Shown: positions 19,055 through 28,312 of the stretch, piece by piece
Layout: every line of letters begins with the position of its first letter
Position numbering within the stretch: position 1 is the first letter of the stretch
Source of the DNA: Acinetobacter sp. WU_MDCI_Axc73
Lineage (GTDB): Bacteria; Pseudomonadota; Gammaproteobacteria; Pseudomonadales; Moraxellaceae
Assembly (NCBI RefSeq): GCF_025562455.1
Contig: NZ_JAHPRO010000015.1
Location: forward strand, 34,221 to 98,220
Length of the DNA stretch: 64,000 bases
Reading direction: 5' to 3'
Notes under the pieces: generated by a model
What the model was told of the DNA's origin: nothing
The model's input: only the letters and a program-made list of their open reading frames with translations
Databases searched by the model: none
Made by a program: the position numbers and the translations under genes

Positions 19055-19717
19055 ATGAAAAAAATACTATTTTTTGATCTTGATCAAACGATTTTGAACA
19101 GAACTGAATCACTTAAAAAATTTTTAAGCTGGCAAATCAATTTTTTTCAATTTATTCCTCAAGAGTTAAAAATAGCATTTATCGAAAGATTTATTGAACT
19201 TGATAACAATGGTAGTGTTTGGAAAGATATTGTTTACAGTCAAATTATTAAAGAATTTGGTTTAAAAAGAGCATATGTTGATAGATTTTTGGAATCGTAT
19301 ATTAATGATTTTAATAAATTTTCTGTTGGTTTCGATCAAGCTTATGAAACCATCATTCGCTTATATAAGAAAGGTCATAAGTTAGGTCTCATTTCGAACG
19401 GTAAGACACCATTCCAAGAACATAATTTTTATGCCTTGGGATTAGCTGAGTTTTTTTCAGTTATTTTAATTTCAGAAGCTGTGGGTCTGAGAAAATCTGA
19501 TCCGAAAATTTTTAATTATGCATGTGAAAAATTAGATTGCAGACCAAGTGATTGTATTTTCATCGGTGACAATCCTATAGCGGATATTGAAGGGGCTAAA
19601 CAAATAGGAATGAAAACCATATTTTTTCATACTACAGATACTTTTAAATCCCCCTTTTGTGATAAGAGTATCCATCACTATAACGAGTTAGAAATGGCAA
19701 TACACCTATTAAGCTAG
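19055..19717 (+). CDS. HAD-superfamily hydrolase
   Basis: 220 aa. HAD motifs: ILFFDLDQTILN (motif I, Asp nucleophile), LISNGK (motif II), KSDPKIF (motif III Lys) and FIGDNPIADIEGAK (motif IV). The helical cap after motif I puts it in the HAD-IA group of small phosphatases. The substrate is not predictable. It is visibly richer in A/T than its neighbours (many AAA, ATT and TTT codons), suggesting transfer. The ribosome site GGGGGAGG before ATG 19055 is strong. Single-gene unit. Confidence 0.85.
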   Translation: MKKILFFDLDQTILNRTESLKKFLSWQINFFQFIPQELKIAFIERFIELDNNGSVWKDIVYSQIIKEFGLKRAYVDRFLESYINDFNKFSVGFDQAYETIIRLYKKGHKLGLISNGKTPFQEHNFYALGLAEFFSVILISEAVGLRKSDPKIFNYACEKLDCRPSDCIFIGDNPIADIEGAKQIGMKTIFFHTTDTFKSPFCDKSIHHYNELEMAIHLLS

Positions 19718-19760
19718 AATATTCCAAAAATCTTATAATAAAATTTCTATCAATGAATAT

Positions 19761-19798
19761 ATGAAACTACTTCGTGGATCGTCACTCAGTAGTTTCAT
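19761..19798. terminator. Hairpin between the HAD gene and trpC
   Basis: An 11-bp stem ATGAAACTACT/AGTAGTTTCAT with a 16-nt loop, between two convergent genes. No T-run on either strand, so it may be a weak or Rho-assisted terminator. Confidence 0.5.
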
Positions 19799-19812
19799 TG
19801 TACAATTAAAAC

Positions 19813-20619
19813 TTATATATTCTTTGGCACCCCAAACAACTCTGTAAATGCCAAATCTGGTCGTGGTTGTTTCATAAAGCTTTCTCCGACCAAAAATGCA
19901 TGAATGTCATGATCCTGCATCATGGCGATATCGGCAGGAGTGGAAATCCCACTTTCAGTGACCAATAAACGCGAAGGATCAAGCAGCTTTTTCAAGCGCA
20001 AACTGGTATTTAAATCAACCTCAAAGGTTTTAAGATTACGATTATTCACGCCCAACAAACATTGCTCAGAAAGCTTGAGCGCACGCTCCAGCTCTTCTTC
20101 GTCATGCACTTCAACCAATACATCCAAATTGTATTCAAATGCGGTCTTAGACATTTCTTCAAGTTGTTGATCAGACAAACACGCCACAATCAACAAGATA
20201 CAATCGGCTTGTAATGCACGGGCTTCAATGACATTGTAAGGATCGATCAGAAAATCTTTACGCAAAGCAGGTAAACTGCAATGATTTCGGGCGATGGTAA
20301 TATTTTCATCTGCACCCTGAAAAAAATCGACATCGGTCAACACGGATAAACAGGCTGCACCTGCTTGTTCATATTGCGCCGCAATTTCAGCAGGATTAAA
20401 GTCAACTCGAATGACGCCTTTAGAGGGCGACGCTTTTTTAATTTCAGCAATCACACCGGGACGTTTACTACGTAAAGATTGCGCAAAGCCACGCACTGGT
20501 GTTGCCTGTTTAGCCCAATCTTCGACATCTTTTAGGCTGCGTTGTTTTAAACGATCAGCCAGTTCTTCATGTTTACGATCAACGATTTTACCCAGAATGG
20601 TATTTTGAATCTGAATCAT
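19813..20619 (-). CDS. trpC: Indole-3-glycerol phosphate synthase
   Basis: 268 aa TIM-barrel enzyme converting CdRP to indole-3-glycerol phosphate in tryptophan synthesis; monofunctional, with no trpF fusion. Markers: VIAEIKKASPSKGVIR (catalytic Lys), LSVLTDVDFFQG, LRKDFLIDPY, GVNNRNLKTFEVD and VTESGIS. Start ATG 20619, 10 nt after the trpD stop. Third gene of trpGDC, the arrangement known in Acinetobacter, where trpE and trpFBA lie elsewhere. Confidence 0.97.
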   Translation of the reverse strand: MIQIQNTILGKIVDRKHEELADRLKQRSLKDVEDWAKQATPVRGFAQSLRSKRPGVIAEIKKASPSKGVIRVDFNPAEIAAQYEQAGAACLSVLTDVDFFQGADENITIARNHCSLPALRKDFLIDPYNVIEARALQADCILLIVACLSDQQLEEMSKTAFEYNLDVLVEVHDEEELERALKLSEQCLLGVNNRNLKTFEVDLNTSLRLKKLLDPSRLLVTESGISTPADIAMMQDHDIHAFLVGESFMKQPRPDLAFTELFGVPKNI

Positions 20620-20629
20620 TTGGATAACC

Positions 20630-21679
20630 TCAGTTGTTTGAGTATTGCTTCAATGCTTTGGTAAATTCAGACAGAATGCTCATTTTTTCTAAAGCCTGCC
20701 CACCGTAAATAATATCATGCGCCAATGCAACACCTTGTTTATAACTGGTGCTGAGTCCTGATACATAAATACCAGCCCCTGCATTGAGGGCAATCATATT
20801 TGCGGCTTTTTCTCCAATTTCAGATTTCTTACGCCCTAACGCATCTTTAATCAATTTCAGACTGGCGCTGGAGTCTTCCACAATTAAACCACTCAAAGTT
20901 TGAGAAGGAATCCCGACATCTTCAGGGTTTAAAATCCATTCGATAATTTCACCATTTTTCAACTCTGCGACATAGGTGGGGGAGGCAAGGCTAATTTCAT
21001 CCAATCCATCTTTGGAATGAACCACCATGACGTGCTCTGCACCAAGTTGCTTCATCACTTCTGCAATTGGGCGACACAGTTCATCTGAAAATACCCCAAT
21101 CACAAAGCGTTTTACCCCAGCCGGATTCGTAAGCGGGCCAAGTAAATTGAAAATACTACGAATACCGAGTTCTCGGCGTGGACCAACCGCATATTTCATG
21201 GCTTTATGATGATTTGGCGCAAATAAAAAACCAACGCCCATCTCACGAATGCAACGTTCCGTCTGTTGCATATCCAGATCAAGGTTAATCCCGGCTTGTT
21301 CTAACAAATCGGATGAACCAGATTTGCTGGATACACCGCGATTGCCATGCTTGGCAATGGTGGCACCAGCGGCAGCAATCACAAAACTAGATGCAGTGGA
21401 TACATTAAACAGATTTTGACCGTCACCGCCTGTACCCACAATATCAACCAAATAGTTGATATCACTTACATCAATTTTAATTGCAAGATCACGCATGACA
21501 CGTGCCGCAGCAGTAATTTCATCGATACTTTCACCTTTCATGCGCAAACCCATCATCAAGGCGCCGATTTGTGCCTCGGTGGCTTCGCCCTGCATGATGC
21601 TACGCATTACATCTTCCATTTGTGCTTGGGTTAGATGAATATTTTTGGTGATATGATTTAAAGCTTGCTGAATATTCAT
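20630..21679 (-). CDS. trpD: Anthranilate phosphoribosyltransferase
   Basis: 349 aa. It transfers phosphoribose from PRPP to anthranilate. Conserved blocks: [20 protein letters not shown] (PRPP/Mg binding), [38 protein letters not shown] and [11 protein letters not shown]. Its ATG at 21679 follows the trpG stop at 21680-21682 directly, so translation is coupled. Confidence 0.97.
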   Translation of the reverse strand: MNIQQALNHITKNIHLTQAQMEDVMRSIMQGEATEAQIGALMMGLRMKGESIDEITAAARVMRDLAIKIDVSDINYLVDIVGTGGDGQNLFNVSTASSFVIAAAGATIAKHGNRGVSSKSGSSDLLEQAGINLDLDMQQTERCIREMGVGFLFAPNHHKAMKYAVGPRRELGIRSIFNLLGPLTNPAGVKRFVIGVFSDELCRPIAEVMKQLGAEHVMVVHSKDGLDEISLASPTYVAELKNGEIIEWILNPEDVGIPSQTLSGLIVEDSSASLKLIKDALGRKKSEIGEKAANMIALNAGAGIYVSGLSTSYKQGVALAHDIIYGGQALEKMSILSEFTKALKQYSNN

Positions 21680-22264
21680 TTATGCATAAATCTCTAAAAA
21701 ATTCTTGAAGATTTGGTGACCATGCTGGCTTAGAATCGATTCTGGATGGAACTGCACACCTTCTACAGGCAATGTCTTGTGTTTAACACCCATGATTTCT
21801 TCCATAGCACCATCTGCTTGGTTAGTCCAGCAAGTCACTTCCAGACACTCAGGCAAAGTTTCCTGTTCAATCACTAAAGAGTGATAACGTGTTGCTGAAA
21901 ATGGCGATGGCAAATCACTAAAAATGCCTTTATCGATGTGATACATATCGGATAAACGACCATGCATCACCGTTTTGGCACGAATAATATTGCCACCGAA
22001 AGCCTGACCAATTGCCTGATGTCCTAAACAAACACCGAGCAGGGGAATTTTGCCTGCGAAGTGATGAATAGCAGGAATGGAAATCCCTGCTTCAGTTGGC
22101 GAACAAGGGCCAGGACCGACTACCAAATACTTCGGTTGCCATCGCTCAATGTCCTCAAGAGTGACTTGGTCATTGCGAACTACCTTAACGTCTTGATTTA
22201 ACTCGCCAAAATACTGGACGATGTTGTACGTAAAAGAGTCGTAATTGTCGATCATGAGCAACAT
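21680..22264 (-). CDS. trpG: Anthranilate synthase glutamine amidotransferase subunit
   Basis: 194 aa class I amidotransferase. [15 protein letters not shown] carries the catalytic Cys (C79); VQFHPESI carries His and Glu of the triad. It supplies ammonia to TrpE and, in Acinetobacter, also serves p-aminobenzoate synthesis as a shared PabA; that sharing is family knowledge and is not visible here. First gene of trpGDC. A weak terminator-like hairpin lies upstream (22362-22377). Confidence 0.95.
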   Translation of the reverse strand: MLLMIDNYDSFTYNIVQYFGELNQDVKVVRNDQVTLEDIERWQPKYLVVGPGPCSPTEAGISIPAIHHFAGKIPLLGVCLGHQAIGQAFGGNIIRAKTVMHGRLSDMYHIDKGIFSDLPSPFSATRYHSLVIEQETLPECLEVTCWTNQADGAMEEIMGVKHKTLPVEGVQFHPESILSQHGHQIFKNFLEIYA

Positions 22265-22351
22265 TGTAATTGCAACCTATTGAAAATTAATTAGATATTA
22301 AATTATTGGCTTAAGGTTGACCGTTTGGTAACCCGTTTGTGTAACTCTACC

Positions 22352-22378
22352 CAAAATAAAGCCGCTAAATTAAGCGGT
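22352..22378 (-). promoter_or_regulatory. Terminator-like hairpin in the trpG leader
   Basis: A 5-bp CCGCT/AGCGG stem which, on the minus strand, is followed by CTTTATTTT, about 90 nt upstream of trpG. It could be an attenuator or a remnant second terminator after sodB. No Trp-rich leader peptide was found. Confidence 0.35.
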
Positions 22379-22517
22379 TACTTTATCAGAATTTGTATTC
22401 TTTGTGATGATCTTATTCATGTATCAATCAAGCCTGTATGATGTTTGACTGGATTTAAAAGCAAGTCATTTTATGAAAACCAGTTCTTAGACTTACTGAA
22501 GAATCGAGAGTTAACAT

Positions 22518-22545
22518 AAAAAAAACCGCCCGAAATTAGGCGGTT
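22518..22545 (-). terminator. sodB terminator
   Basis: Perfect AACCGCC/GGCGGTT stem with an 8-nt loop and a run of T on the minus strand, just past the sodB stop. Confidence 0.88.
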
Positions 22546-22564
22546 TTCTTAGAAGAAATAAAAA

Positions 22565-23191
22565 TTATTTTTCTACGCCTGCTGGTTGACCTGCAAGTTT
22601 TGCGTTTGCATAGTCCCAATTTACAAGGCTTTCAAGGAAAGTTGAAATATATTTTGGACGCGCGTTACGGTAGTCGATATAGTAAGCATGTTCCCAAACG
22701 TCAATTGTCAATACAGCAACTTGACCATGTGCAAGTGGAGTATCGGCATTTGAAGTTTTAGTAATCGAAAGTTTACCATTCACTTTATCAGCTACTAACC
22801 ATGCCCAACCAGAACCGAATTGAGTCGTTGCTGCATTCGCAAATTCTTCAGCAAATTTTTCGTAAGAACCAAATGCTTCATCAATTTTAGCTGCGATTGC
22901 GCCAGTTGGTTTACCGCCACCATTTGGAGCAATTGAGTTCCAGTAAAAAGTATGGTTCCAAACTTGAGCAGCGTTATTAAAGATTCCTGCTTTAGATGCA
23001 TCACCCGCAGAAGCTTGGATGATTTCTTCTAAAGTTTTACCTTCAAGATCAGTACCTTTGATCAAATTATTTAAATTAGTGACGTAAGTTTGATGATGCT
23101 TATCATGGTGAAATTCTAAAGTTTCTTTAGAAATATGTGGCTCAAGCGCATCGTAAGCATAAGGTAATGCAGGTAAAGTAATGGTTGTCAT
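22565..23191 (-). CDS. sodB: Superoxide dismutase [Fe]
   Basis: 208 aa. Converts superoxide to H2O2 and O2 in the cytosol. Metal ligands: LEFHHDKHH (first His), NHTFYWNS (second His) and [13 protein letters not shown] (Asp and third His). GSGWAWLV and the [11 protein letters not shown]ln position fit the iron-type group. No signal peptide, so cytosolic. Start ATG 23191; ribosome site AAGGAATTGG. Own terminator downstream, so transcribed separately from trpG. Confidence 0.96.
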   Translation of the reverse strand: MTTITLPALPYAYDALEPHISKETLEFHHDKHHQTYVTNLNNLIKGTDLEGKTLEEIIQASAGDASKAGIFNNAAQVWNHTFYWNSIAPNGGGKPTGAIAAKIDEAFGSYEKFAEEFANAATTQFGSGWAWLVADKVNGKLSITKTSNADTPLAHGQVAVLTIDVWEHAYYIDYRNARPKYISTFLESLVNWDYANAKLAGQPAGVEK

Positions 23192-23337
23192 GTTCCAATT
23201 CCTTGCGTTAGCTGGGTAATAGAATTAAGTGGCTTCATTGTAAATGATTATTTATACAAAAGGTGATTGTTTTAAATAACAATACACAATAAAGCCTTAA
23301 TTAATACGTATATATAAATACTTGTAATAAATACGTC

Positions 23338-24096
23338 TTAAATCGGATTATTCAACTCAATATAATCATGTTCGAGTGAAAATTGGTCAGATAAGGCTTT
23401 TGCCAAACGTTGCACTCCGTACCGCTCTGTTGCATGATGTCCACAAGCAAAATAATGAACATTCAGCTCGTGCGCTTCATAAAAAGTCCTTTCGCTGACT
23501 TCTCCAGAGATATAAGCATCACAGTCCTGTAGCGCAGCCTTATTAATAAAGTCTTGAGCAGCGCCTGTACAAAAGCCAATCTTTTGAATATTAGATTTTC
23601 GTGCAGCTAAATGAACGATATTAAAATCAAAAATCTGTTGTAATTTATTTTTAAATTCTTCAGGGGTGAGGGCTTTTTTTAAGTAACCGATATTTCCAAT
23701 AGGATGCCGTTCACTGTTATCTAATGCTTCTATTTCATGTAATCCTAAAAGTTCAGCAATTGCAGCATTGTTACCTAAAGCGGGATGAGCATCTAAAGGA
23801 AGGTGATAAGCCACTAAAGAAATATCATTTTGAATCAGTTTTTTTATTCGATTGCCACGCATTCCGGTAATTGGGTAAGGTTCACCTTTCCAGAAATAGC
23901 CATGATGAACCAAGAGTAAATCTGCATCAAGCTTAATGGCAGCATCAATTGCTGTTTCTGAAGCAGTCACCGCAGATACAATGCGTTTGACATCTTGTTT
24001 TCCCTCGATCTGTAAGCCGTTGGGTGCATAGTCTTTAAACTCCGAACTCTGTAGGGTTCGGTCGCACCACTTTATAATGTCATCTAAATTTGCCAT
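23338..24096 (-). CDS. Nif3-like dinuclear metal-centre protein (YbgI)
   Basis: 252 aa, the size of E. coli YbgI. Blocks: KDYAPNGLQIEG near the start, LLLVHHGYFWKGEP (metal-binding His pair), AYHLPLDAHPALGNNA, GFCTGAAQDFINKA, and ACGHHATERYGVQ at the C-terminus (further His and Glu ligands). The family is widely conserved and has been called GTP cyclohydrolase I type 2, but its reaction is uncertain. Divergent from the HtrA-like gene. Confidence 0.92.
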   Translation of the reverse strand: MANLDDIIKWCDRTLQSSEFKDYAPNGLQIEGKQDVKRIVSAVTASETAIDAAIKLDADLLLVHHGYFWKGEPYPITGMRGNRIKKLIQNDISLVAYHLPLDAHPALGNNAAIAELLGLHEIEALDNSERHPIGNIGYLKKALTPEEFKNKLQQIFDFNIVHLAARKSNIQKIGFCTGAAQDFINKAALQDCDAYISGEVSERTFYEAHELNVHYFACGHHATERYGVQRLAKALSDQFSLEHDYIELNNPI

Positions 24097-24267
24097 GAAT
24101 CACTTGACTCTAAATCTAATTAACCAAGTTCATCAAAACATATTTTTAATAGTAACTAAAGCTAGACAAATCTTTTTTGTGTTTTTCAGTTATCTATAAA
24201 CTTATGCTTTACAATAAGTAAATTCTTTTTTCTTCAATAAAGTAAATCAAACTTAGAGGGTGTAAAC

Positions 24268-25452
24268 GTGCGTCGTGCTTTTACATGGTTACCGTGGGTA
24301 CTTCTCATCATTGTCATTATTAGTTTCCTTTCATGGCAAAAGCTCAATCAACCGAAAGCGCCTGTTGCTGCTGACGGGGTCAAAATGCCTGCTGAAAATG
24401 TCAAACCTTTAATTGATACTTCACGCGCAGGTGGCGTCGTTTCTTATAGTGCGGCTGTGAAAGTCGCTGCCCCAGCAGTGGTGAATATTTTTACGACACA
24501 AAAAATAAAACAGGCGACAAATCCTTTATTGAATGATCCTGTTTTTCGTGAGTTTTTTGGTAATCAGTTGCCAAAACAACCGAATCAGGAAAATGAAAAT
24601 AGTTTAGGGTCTGGTGTGATTGTCCGCCCTGATGGTTATATTTTAACAAATAATCATGTCATTGCGCAGGCGGATCAAATTGTCGTTGGATTGAATGATG
24701 GTCGTCGTGCAGTTGCTAAAGTGATTGGAACTGATCCAGATACAGATTTAGCTGTGATCAAAATTGATCTGGATAAACTTCCTGTTTTACCTTTTAAACT
24801 CAGTGGTAATGAAGTGGGTGATGTGGTTCTCGCCATTGGTAATCCATTCGGGGTCGGACAAACAGTGACTCAAGGTATTATTTCTGCGACAGGTCGTTCA
24901 GATTTGGGGATTAATACCTACGAGGACTTTATTCAAACTGATGCAGCGATTAATCCCGGTAATTCTGGCGGGGCATTGATTGATGTCGCAGGAAACTTGA
25001 TTGGAGTCAATACCGCGATTTTTTCACAGTCTGGTGGCTCTTTAGGTATTGGATTTGCGATTCCTGCACAGGTATGTCAGCAGGTATTAAATTCGATTTT
25101 AAAAGATGGTCGTGTGATTCGTGGTTGGTTGGGTATCAGTCTGGTTGCACCAAATCAGGATCAGGATGATGTTTTAGCCCCTCGCCAAACAGGCGTAGTG
25201 GTCGCTGACGTATTGCGCGGTGGGCCTTCGGATCAGGCGGGTGTTAAAGTAGGCGATAAAATTTTAAAAGTGAATAACGAAGTGATTAATTCGGCATCAC
25301 ATTTAATTAATTATGTGGCTTTACAAGCACCAAATACGACTGTGAAACTTGAAGTAGAACGTAACGGTCAAATGGCAACGCTGGATGTTAAAGTGGGTGA
25401 GCGTAAAAACCAAAATCAAAGTTCACAGTATATTCCGCTACCAAAACGATAA
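24268..25452 (+). CDS. Membrane-anchored HtrA/DegS-like serine protease
   Basis: 394 aa from GTG 24268 with AGAGGG upstream. One N-terminal membrane anchor (residues 8-24, WLPWVLLIIVIISFLSW) and no cleavage site, so it faces the periplasm. Trypsin-like triad: H130 in NNHVI, D160 in DTDLAVIK, S233 in NPGNSGGAL. One PDZ domain follows (GVVVADVLRGGPSDQAG). A single PDZ plus an anchor is the DegS/AlgW layout, which cuts RseA-type anti-sigma factors; no rseA is nearby, so that substrate is inferred. A second HtrA protease lies at 42599. Confidence 0.92.
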   Translation: MRRAFTWLPWVLLIIVIISFLSWQKLNQPKAPVAADGVKMPAENVKPLIDTSRAGGVVSYSAAVKVAAPAVVNIFTTQKIKQATNPLLNDPVFREFFGNQLPKQPNQENENSLGSGVIVRPDGYILTNNHVIAQADQIVVGLNDGRRAVAKVIGTDPDTDLAVIKIDLDKLPVLPFKLSGNEVGDVVLAIGNPFGVGQTVTQGIISATGRSDLGINTYEDFIQTDAAINPGNSGGALIDVAGNLIGVNTAIFSQSGGSLGIGFAIPAQVCQQVLNSILKDGRVIRGWLGISLVAPNQDQDDVLAPRQTGVVVADVLRGGPSDQAGVKVGDKILKVNNEVINSASHLINYVALQAPNTTVKLEVERNGQMATLDVKVGERKNQNQSSQYIPLPKR

Positions 25453-25470
25453 ACTTTTCAGCAGACAAAA

Positions 25471-25500
25471 AATAAGCCTCACAATGAGGCTTATTTTTTA
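25471..25500. terminator. Bidirectional terminator
   Basis: Perfect 11-bp stem AATAAGCCTCA/TGAGGCTTATT, loop CAA, with A and T runs on both sides. It serves the convergent HtrA-like and Lon-family genes. Confidence 0.93.
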
Positions 25501-25509
25501 TGAGTTATT

Positions 25510-28128
25510 TTATTTTTTCCGGCGTCTAAATACAGGATGTAAGACAGCAGCTTCTTCTACCGCAGCTTCATTTTCTAGCTCCTCATTTTTTGCCTTTTTC
25601 TTCTTTTTTTTCTTTTTCTTGGGTTCGTCCTCGACTTCGTCACCATCTTCAATGGCTTGCCAATATTCGAGTTGCTCCATGACTGCCGCGTAAATAGAAC
25701 CTTTGCTATAACGCCCTTTTTTATCCAGTACACCCACTGGTCGTGCCATCAATATTTCTAAAGCCTGATCAATGGTTTCAATGGCATGAACATGGAATTG
25801 ACCTGCTTCAACAGCTTCAATTACATCCTGACGCAACATTAAATGCTGCATGTTTTGGCGTGGGATGATGACCCCTTGTTTGCCAGTCAGCCCTTGTAGT
25901 TTACAGGCATCATAGAAGCCTTCAATTTTGGCATTAACTCCACCAATAGGTTGAACCTGCCCCAATTGATTCATCGAACCTGTAATTGCCCATGATTGAT
26001 CAATTGGAATCTGGCTAATTGCAGAGATCAAGGCTGAAAGCTCAGCAACAGTGGCACTATCACCATCCACTTGTCCATAACTTTGTTCAAAAGCAAGCGC
26101 CGCAGAAAAATGTAAGATTTGTGAGCGACCAAAATGTGCTTTAAGAAAGCTCGACATCAAGAGGACACCTTTGGCATGCAAGGATCCACCTAATTCGACA
26201 CTACGTTCAATATCCAGAATATCACCGCCGCCTTGATAAACCGAAGCGGTTAATCTTGACGGTAGACCAAACTCGACATCTGCATAATGTATGACAGAAA
26301 GCGCATTAATCTGACCCAAGCGATGACCTTGTGTTTCAATTAACTGAGTTCCACGTGATAAATCTTGCCAATACAACTCACGTAAATAACCCAAGCGATA
26401 TTGGCGATGATGTAAAGCTTGATTAACATGTTTGTCGGAAACAGTTTTGTCACCAGCAGTAAAAGCATGATGATGGGCTTCACGAATTAAATCGCCCAAT
26501 GTAGATGCATGTAAAGATAATGAGCTTTGATCTTCTGCCTGACGACTTGAATCGGTTAAGAGTGCTGATAATGCCGAACGATCAAAAGGTAATAGCTTAT
26601 CCACTTGAACATAATCAGCAATGAGTTGCATATAGGCCTGCTCATTACTGTCATTACGTTGTAATGTATCAGTGAAATCGGCGCGAATCTTAAACACACT
26701 GCCCAATTCGGGTTCAACTTCTAAAATTTCATAATAAATTTCAGGTTCTGCTAACAATACCACCTTTATTTCTAAAGGAATTGCTGCAGGCTCAATTGAA
26801 ATACTGCCAGTGAGGGTCAGCATATGTTCAAGTGAGGAAAGTTTGAGCTGTCCAGACTTCAGTGCACGTTTTAGCCCTTGCCATGCATAAGGTTGCTCAA
26901 GTAACTGTTCAGCTTCCAGCATCAAAAAACCCCCAATGGCTTTGTGCAGTGAACCAGGGCGAATCAAGGTGAAGTCTGTGGTGATCGTACCATTTTGGGT
27001 TAACTGTTCAACATGTCCAAGCAAATTATAATGAGTTGGGAAGTCTTCAAAAATTACAGGTGCACCAGCGTTTGGCTTATTGCTAACAATCGCATTGGCC
27101 TGATAGCGCGCAGGAACTCGATTAAACAGTGCAGGGGAAAAATCATCTTCTTCCTGCGCTAGAATAGTTTCGACATTTTGAATAATATCTTCGGCATAAC
27201 GCTGTAAAAAATCTTCTAGACCAACAACACTCTGATTCTTTTTGATCAATAAATCAATTCGTGGTAGAACCACTTGTTTGGCTATATCACGATTGAGTTC
27301 AGAAACCTGATCACGTGCATCGTCTTCCAGATCGCCTAAATGCAGTCCTAAGCGTTCTAGTTTTTTATCCATATAACGCATGTTAGCTGCAATTTCAGCA
27401 CGTTGTTTTGTGGTCAGCAAATTGATTTCATTCTGGGTCATTTCCTGAATTTGATCATCTTTGACATGTACTGGTACAAAACAATGTTCTTCATTGCGTG
27501 AAATCAGTTTTAGATCTAGCGTTTCACCTTCTTTGGTCAGCTCAACCAAGGCTTCTTGTTGTACATCACCTGTTTCCTGACGAATCTGTTCAATACGATT
27601 GTGATAGGTTTCGGCGGTGAAACGTCGTTCAAGTTGTTTTAAAATGGTTTGCCAAGCTTGATGCAAGGCATTTTGAAATTTTGGCCCTTGACCTGCTGGA
27701 AATCTTAAAGCGAGTGGTTGACGTGGATTTTTAAAGTTATTTACATACACCCAGTCATCCGGTGTCGGCATATTTTTCGCGTGTTGCTGAAGCAACCGCT
27801 TGATCATGGTACGCTTACCTAAACCTGCGGTTCCAACGGCAAAAATATTATAGCCTGAGTATGGCAGAGAGATACCTGCCTCCACAGAGGCTCGGGCACG
27901 ATCTTGACCTAAAAAATTATTCAGCGGTTTAATCCGCCGTGTAGATGATGGGATTTTGTCCAGATTAGTGATATGAGTCAGTTGTTCAGCTTTTAATGTG
28001 GTCTTTTCTAATGTCGTCTGAATCTCTGCTTGTTCAAATGCCGATGGTAGATTATTGCTTTTTAGAGTTGTCGCTGTGGTTGAAGTTAAAGATAATGTTG
28101 AAGCCATTTGATCGTGTCTTTGGGTCAC
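25510..28128 (-). CDS. Lon-family ATP-dependent protease (YcbZ/LonB-like)
   Basis: 872 aa. Walker A-like GTAGLGKRT lies at 99-107. A long helical insert follows (about 180-340), then the rest of an AAA module (GGFLMLEAEQLL as Walker B region). The C-terminal Lon protease domain has the Ser-Lys dyad S691 (VDGDSATVAEL) and K734 (GGVNAKIEGF), 43 residues apart as in Lon. It resembles E. coli YcbZ/LonH rather than LonA. The last 60 residues are unusual: an acidic stretch, nine Lys in a row, an acidic stretch again, and RRRKK. Substrates are unknown. ATG 28128 may be followed by a better start at residue 8. Confidence 0.9.
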   Translation of the reverse strand: MTQRHDQMASTLSLTSTTATTLKSNNLPSAFEQAEIQTTLEKTTLKAEQLTHITNLDKIPSSTRRIKPLNNFLGQDRARASVEAGISLPYSGYNIFAVGTAGLGKRTMIKRLLQQHAKNMPTPDDWVYVNNFKNPRQPLALRFPAGQGPKFQNALHQAWQTILKQLERRFTAETYHNRIEQIRQETGDVQQEALVELTKEGETLDLKLISRNEEHCFVPVHVKDDQIQEMTQNEINLLTTKQRAEIAANMRYMDKKLERLGLHLGDLEDDARDQVSELNRDIAKQVVLPRIDLLIKKNQSVVGLEDFLQRYAEDIIQNVETILAQEEDDFSPALFNRVPARYQANAIVSNKPNAGAPVIFEDFPTHYNLLGHVEQLTQNGTITTDFTLIRPGSLHKAIGGFLMLEAEQLLEQPYAWQGLKRALKSGQLKLSSLEHMLTLTGSISIEPAAIPLEIKVVLLAEPEIYYEILEVEPELGSVFKIRADFTDTLQRNDSNEQAYMQLIADYVQVDKLLPFDRSALSALLTDSSRQAEDQSSLSLHASTLGDLIREAHHHAFTAGDKTVSDKHVNQALHHRQYRLGYLRELYWQDLSRGTQLIETQGHRLGQINALSVIHYADVEFGLPSRLTASVYQGGGDILDIERSVELGGSLHAKGVLLMSSFLKAHFGRSQILHFSAALAFEQSYGQVDGDSATVAELSALISAISQIPIDQSWAITGSMNQLGQVQPIGGVNAKIEGFYDACKLQGLTGKQGVIIPRQNMQHLMLRQDVIEAVEAGQFHVHAIETIDQALEILMARPVGVLDKKGRYSKGSIYAAVMEQLEYWQAIEDGDEVEDEPKKKKKKKKKAKNEELENEAAVEEAAVLHPVFRRRKK

Positions 28129-28312
28129 AGGTGAAATCCAAAAAATAAACTAGAGGTAAGATTTAAAGGTATACAGGTTTAGGGCAAAATATCAAGCTTC
28201 ACAGCATTTTTTCTCAATTTAAATGACCAGCTTTTCACAAACAATATTGAAAGCTTGGACATAACACGATTGAATAGGCTGTTTTATAAAATCTTTGGAA
28301 AATAATAATCGA

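Noticed and set aside
22370..22420. 16-residue leader peptide for trpG
   Set aside because: No Trp codons and no ribosome site before the ATG, so it is not a classical Trp attenuator peptide.
22795..23004. Overlapping frame inside sodB
   Set aside because: Shadow of the sodB coding sequence on the same strand; no supporting signals.
25385..25693. Ser/Phe-rich plus-strand frame over the HtrA stop and Lon C-terminus
   Set aside because: It reads the complement of the polylysine tract and has no start signal; a composition artefact.
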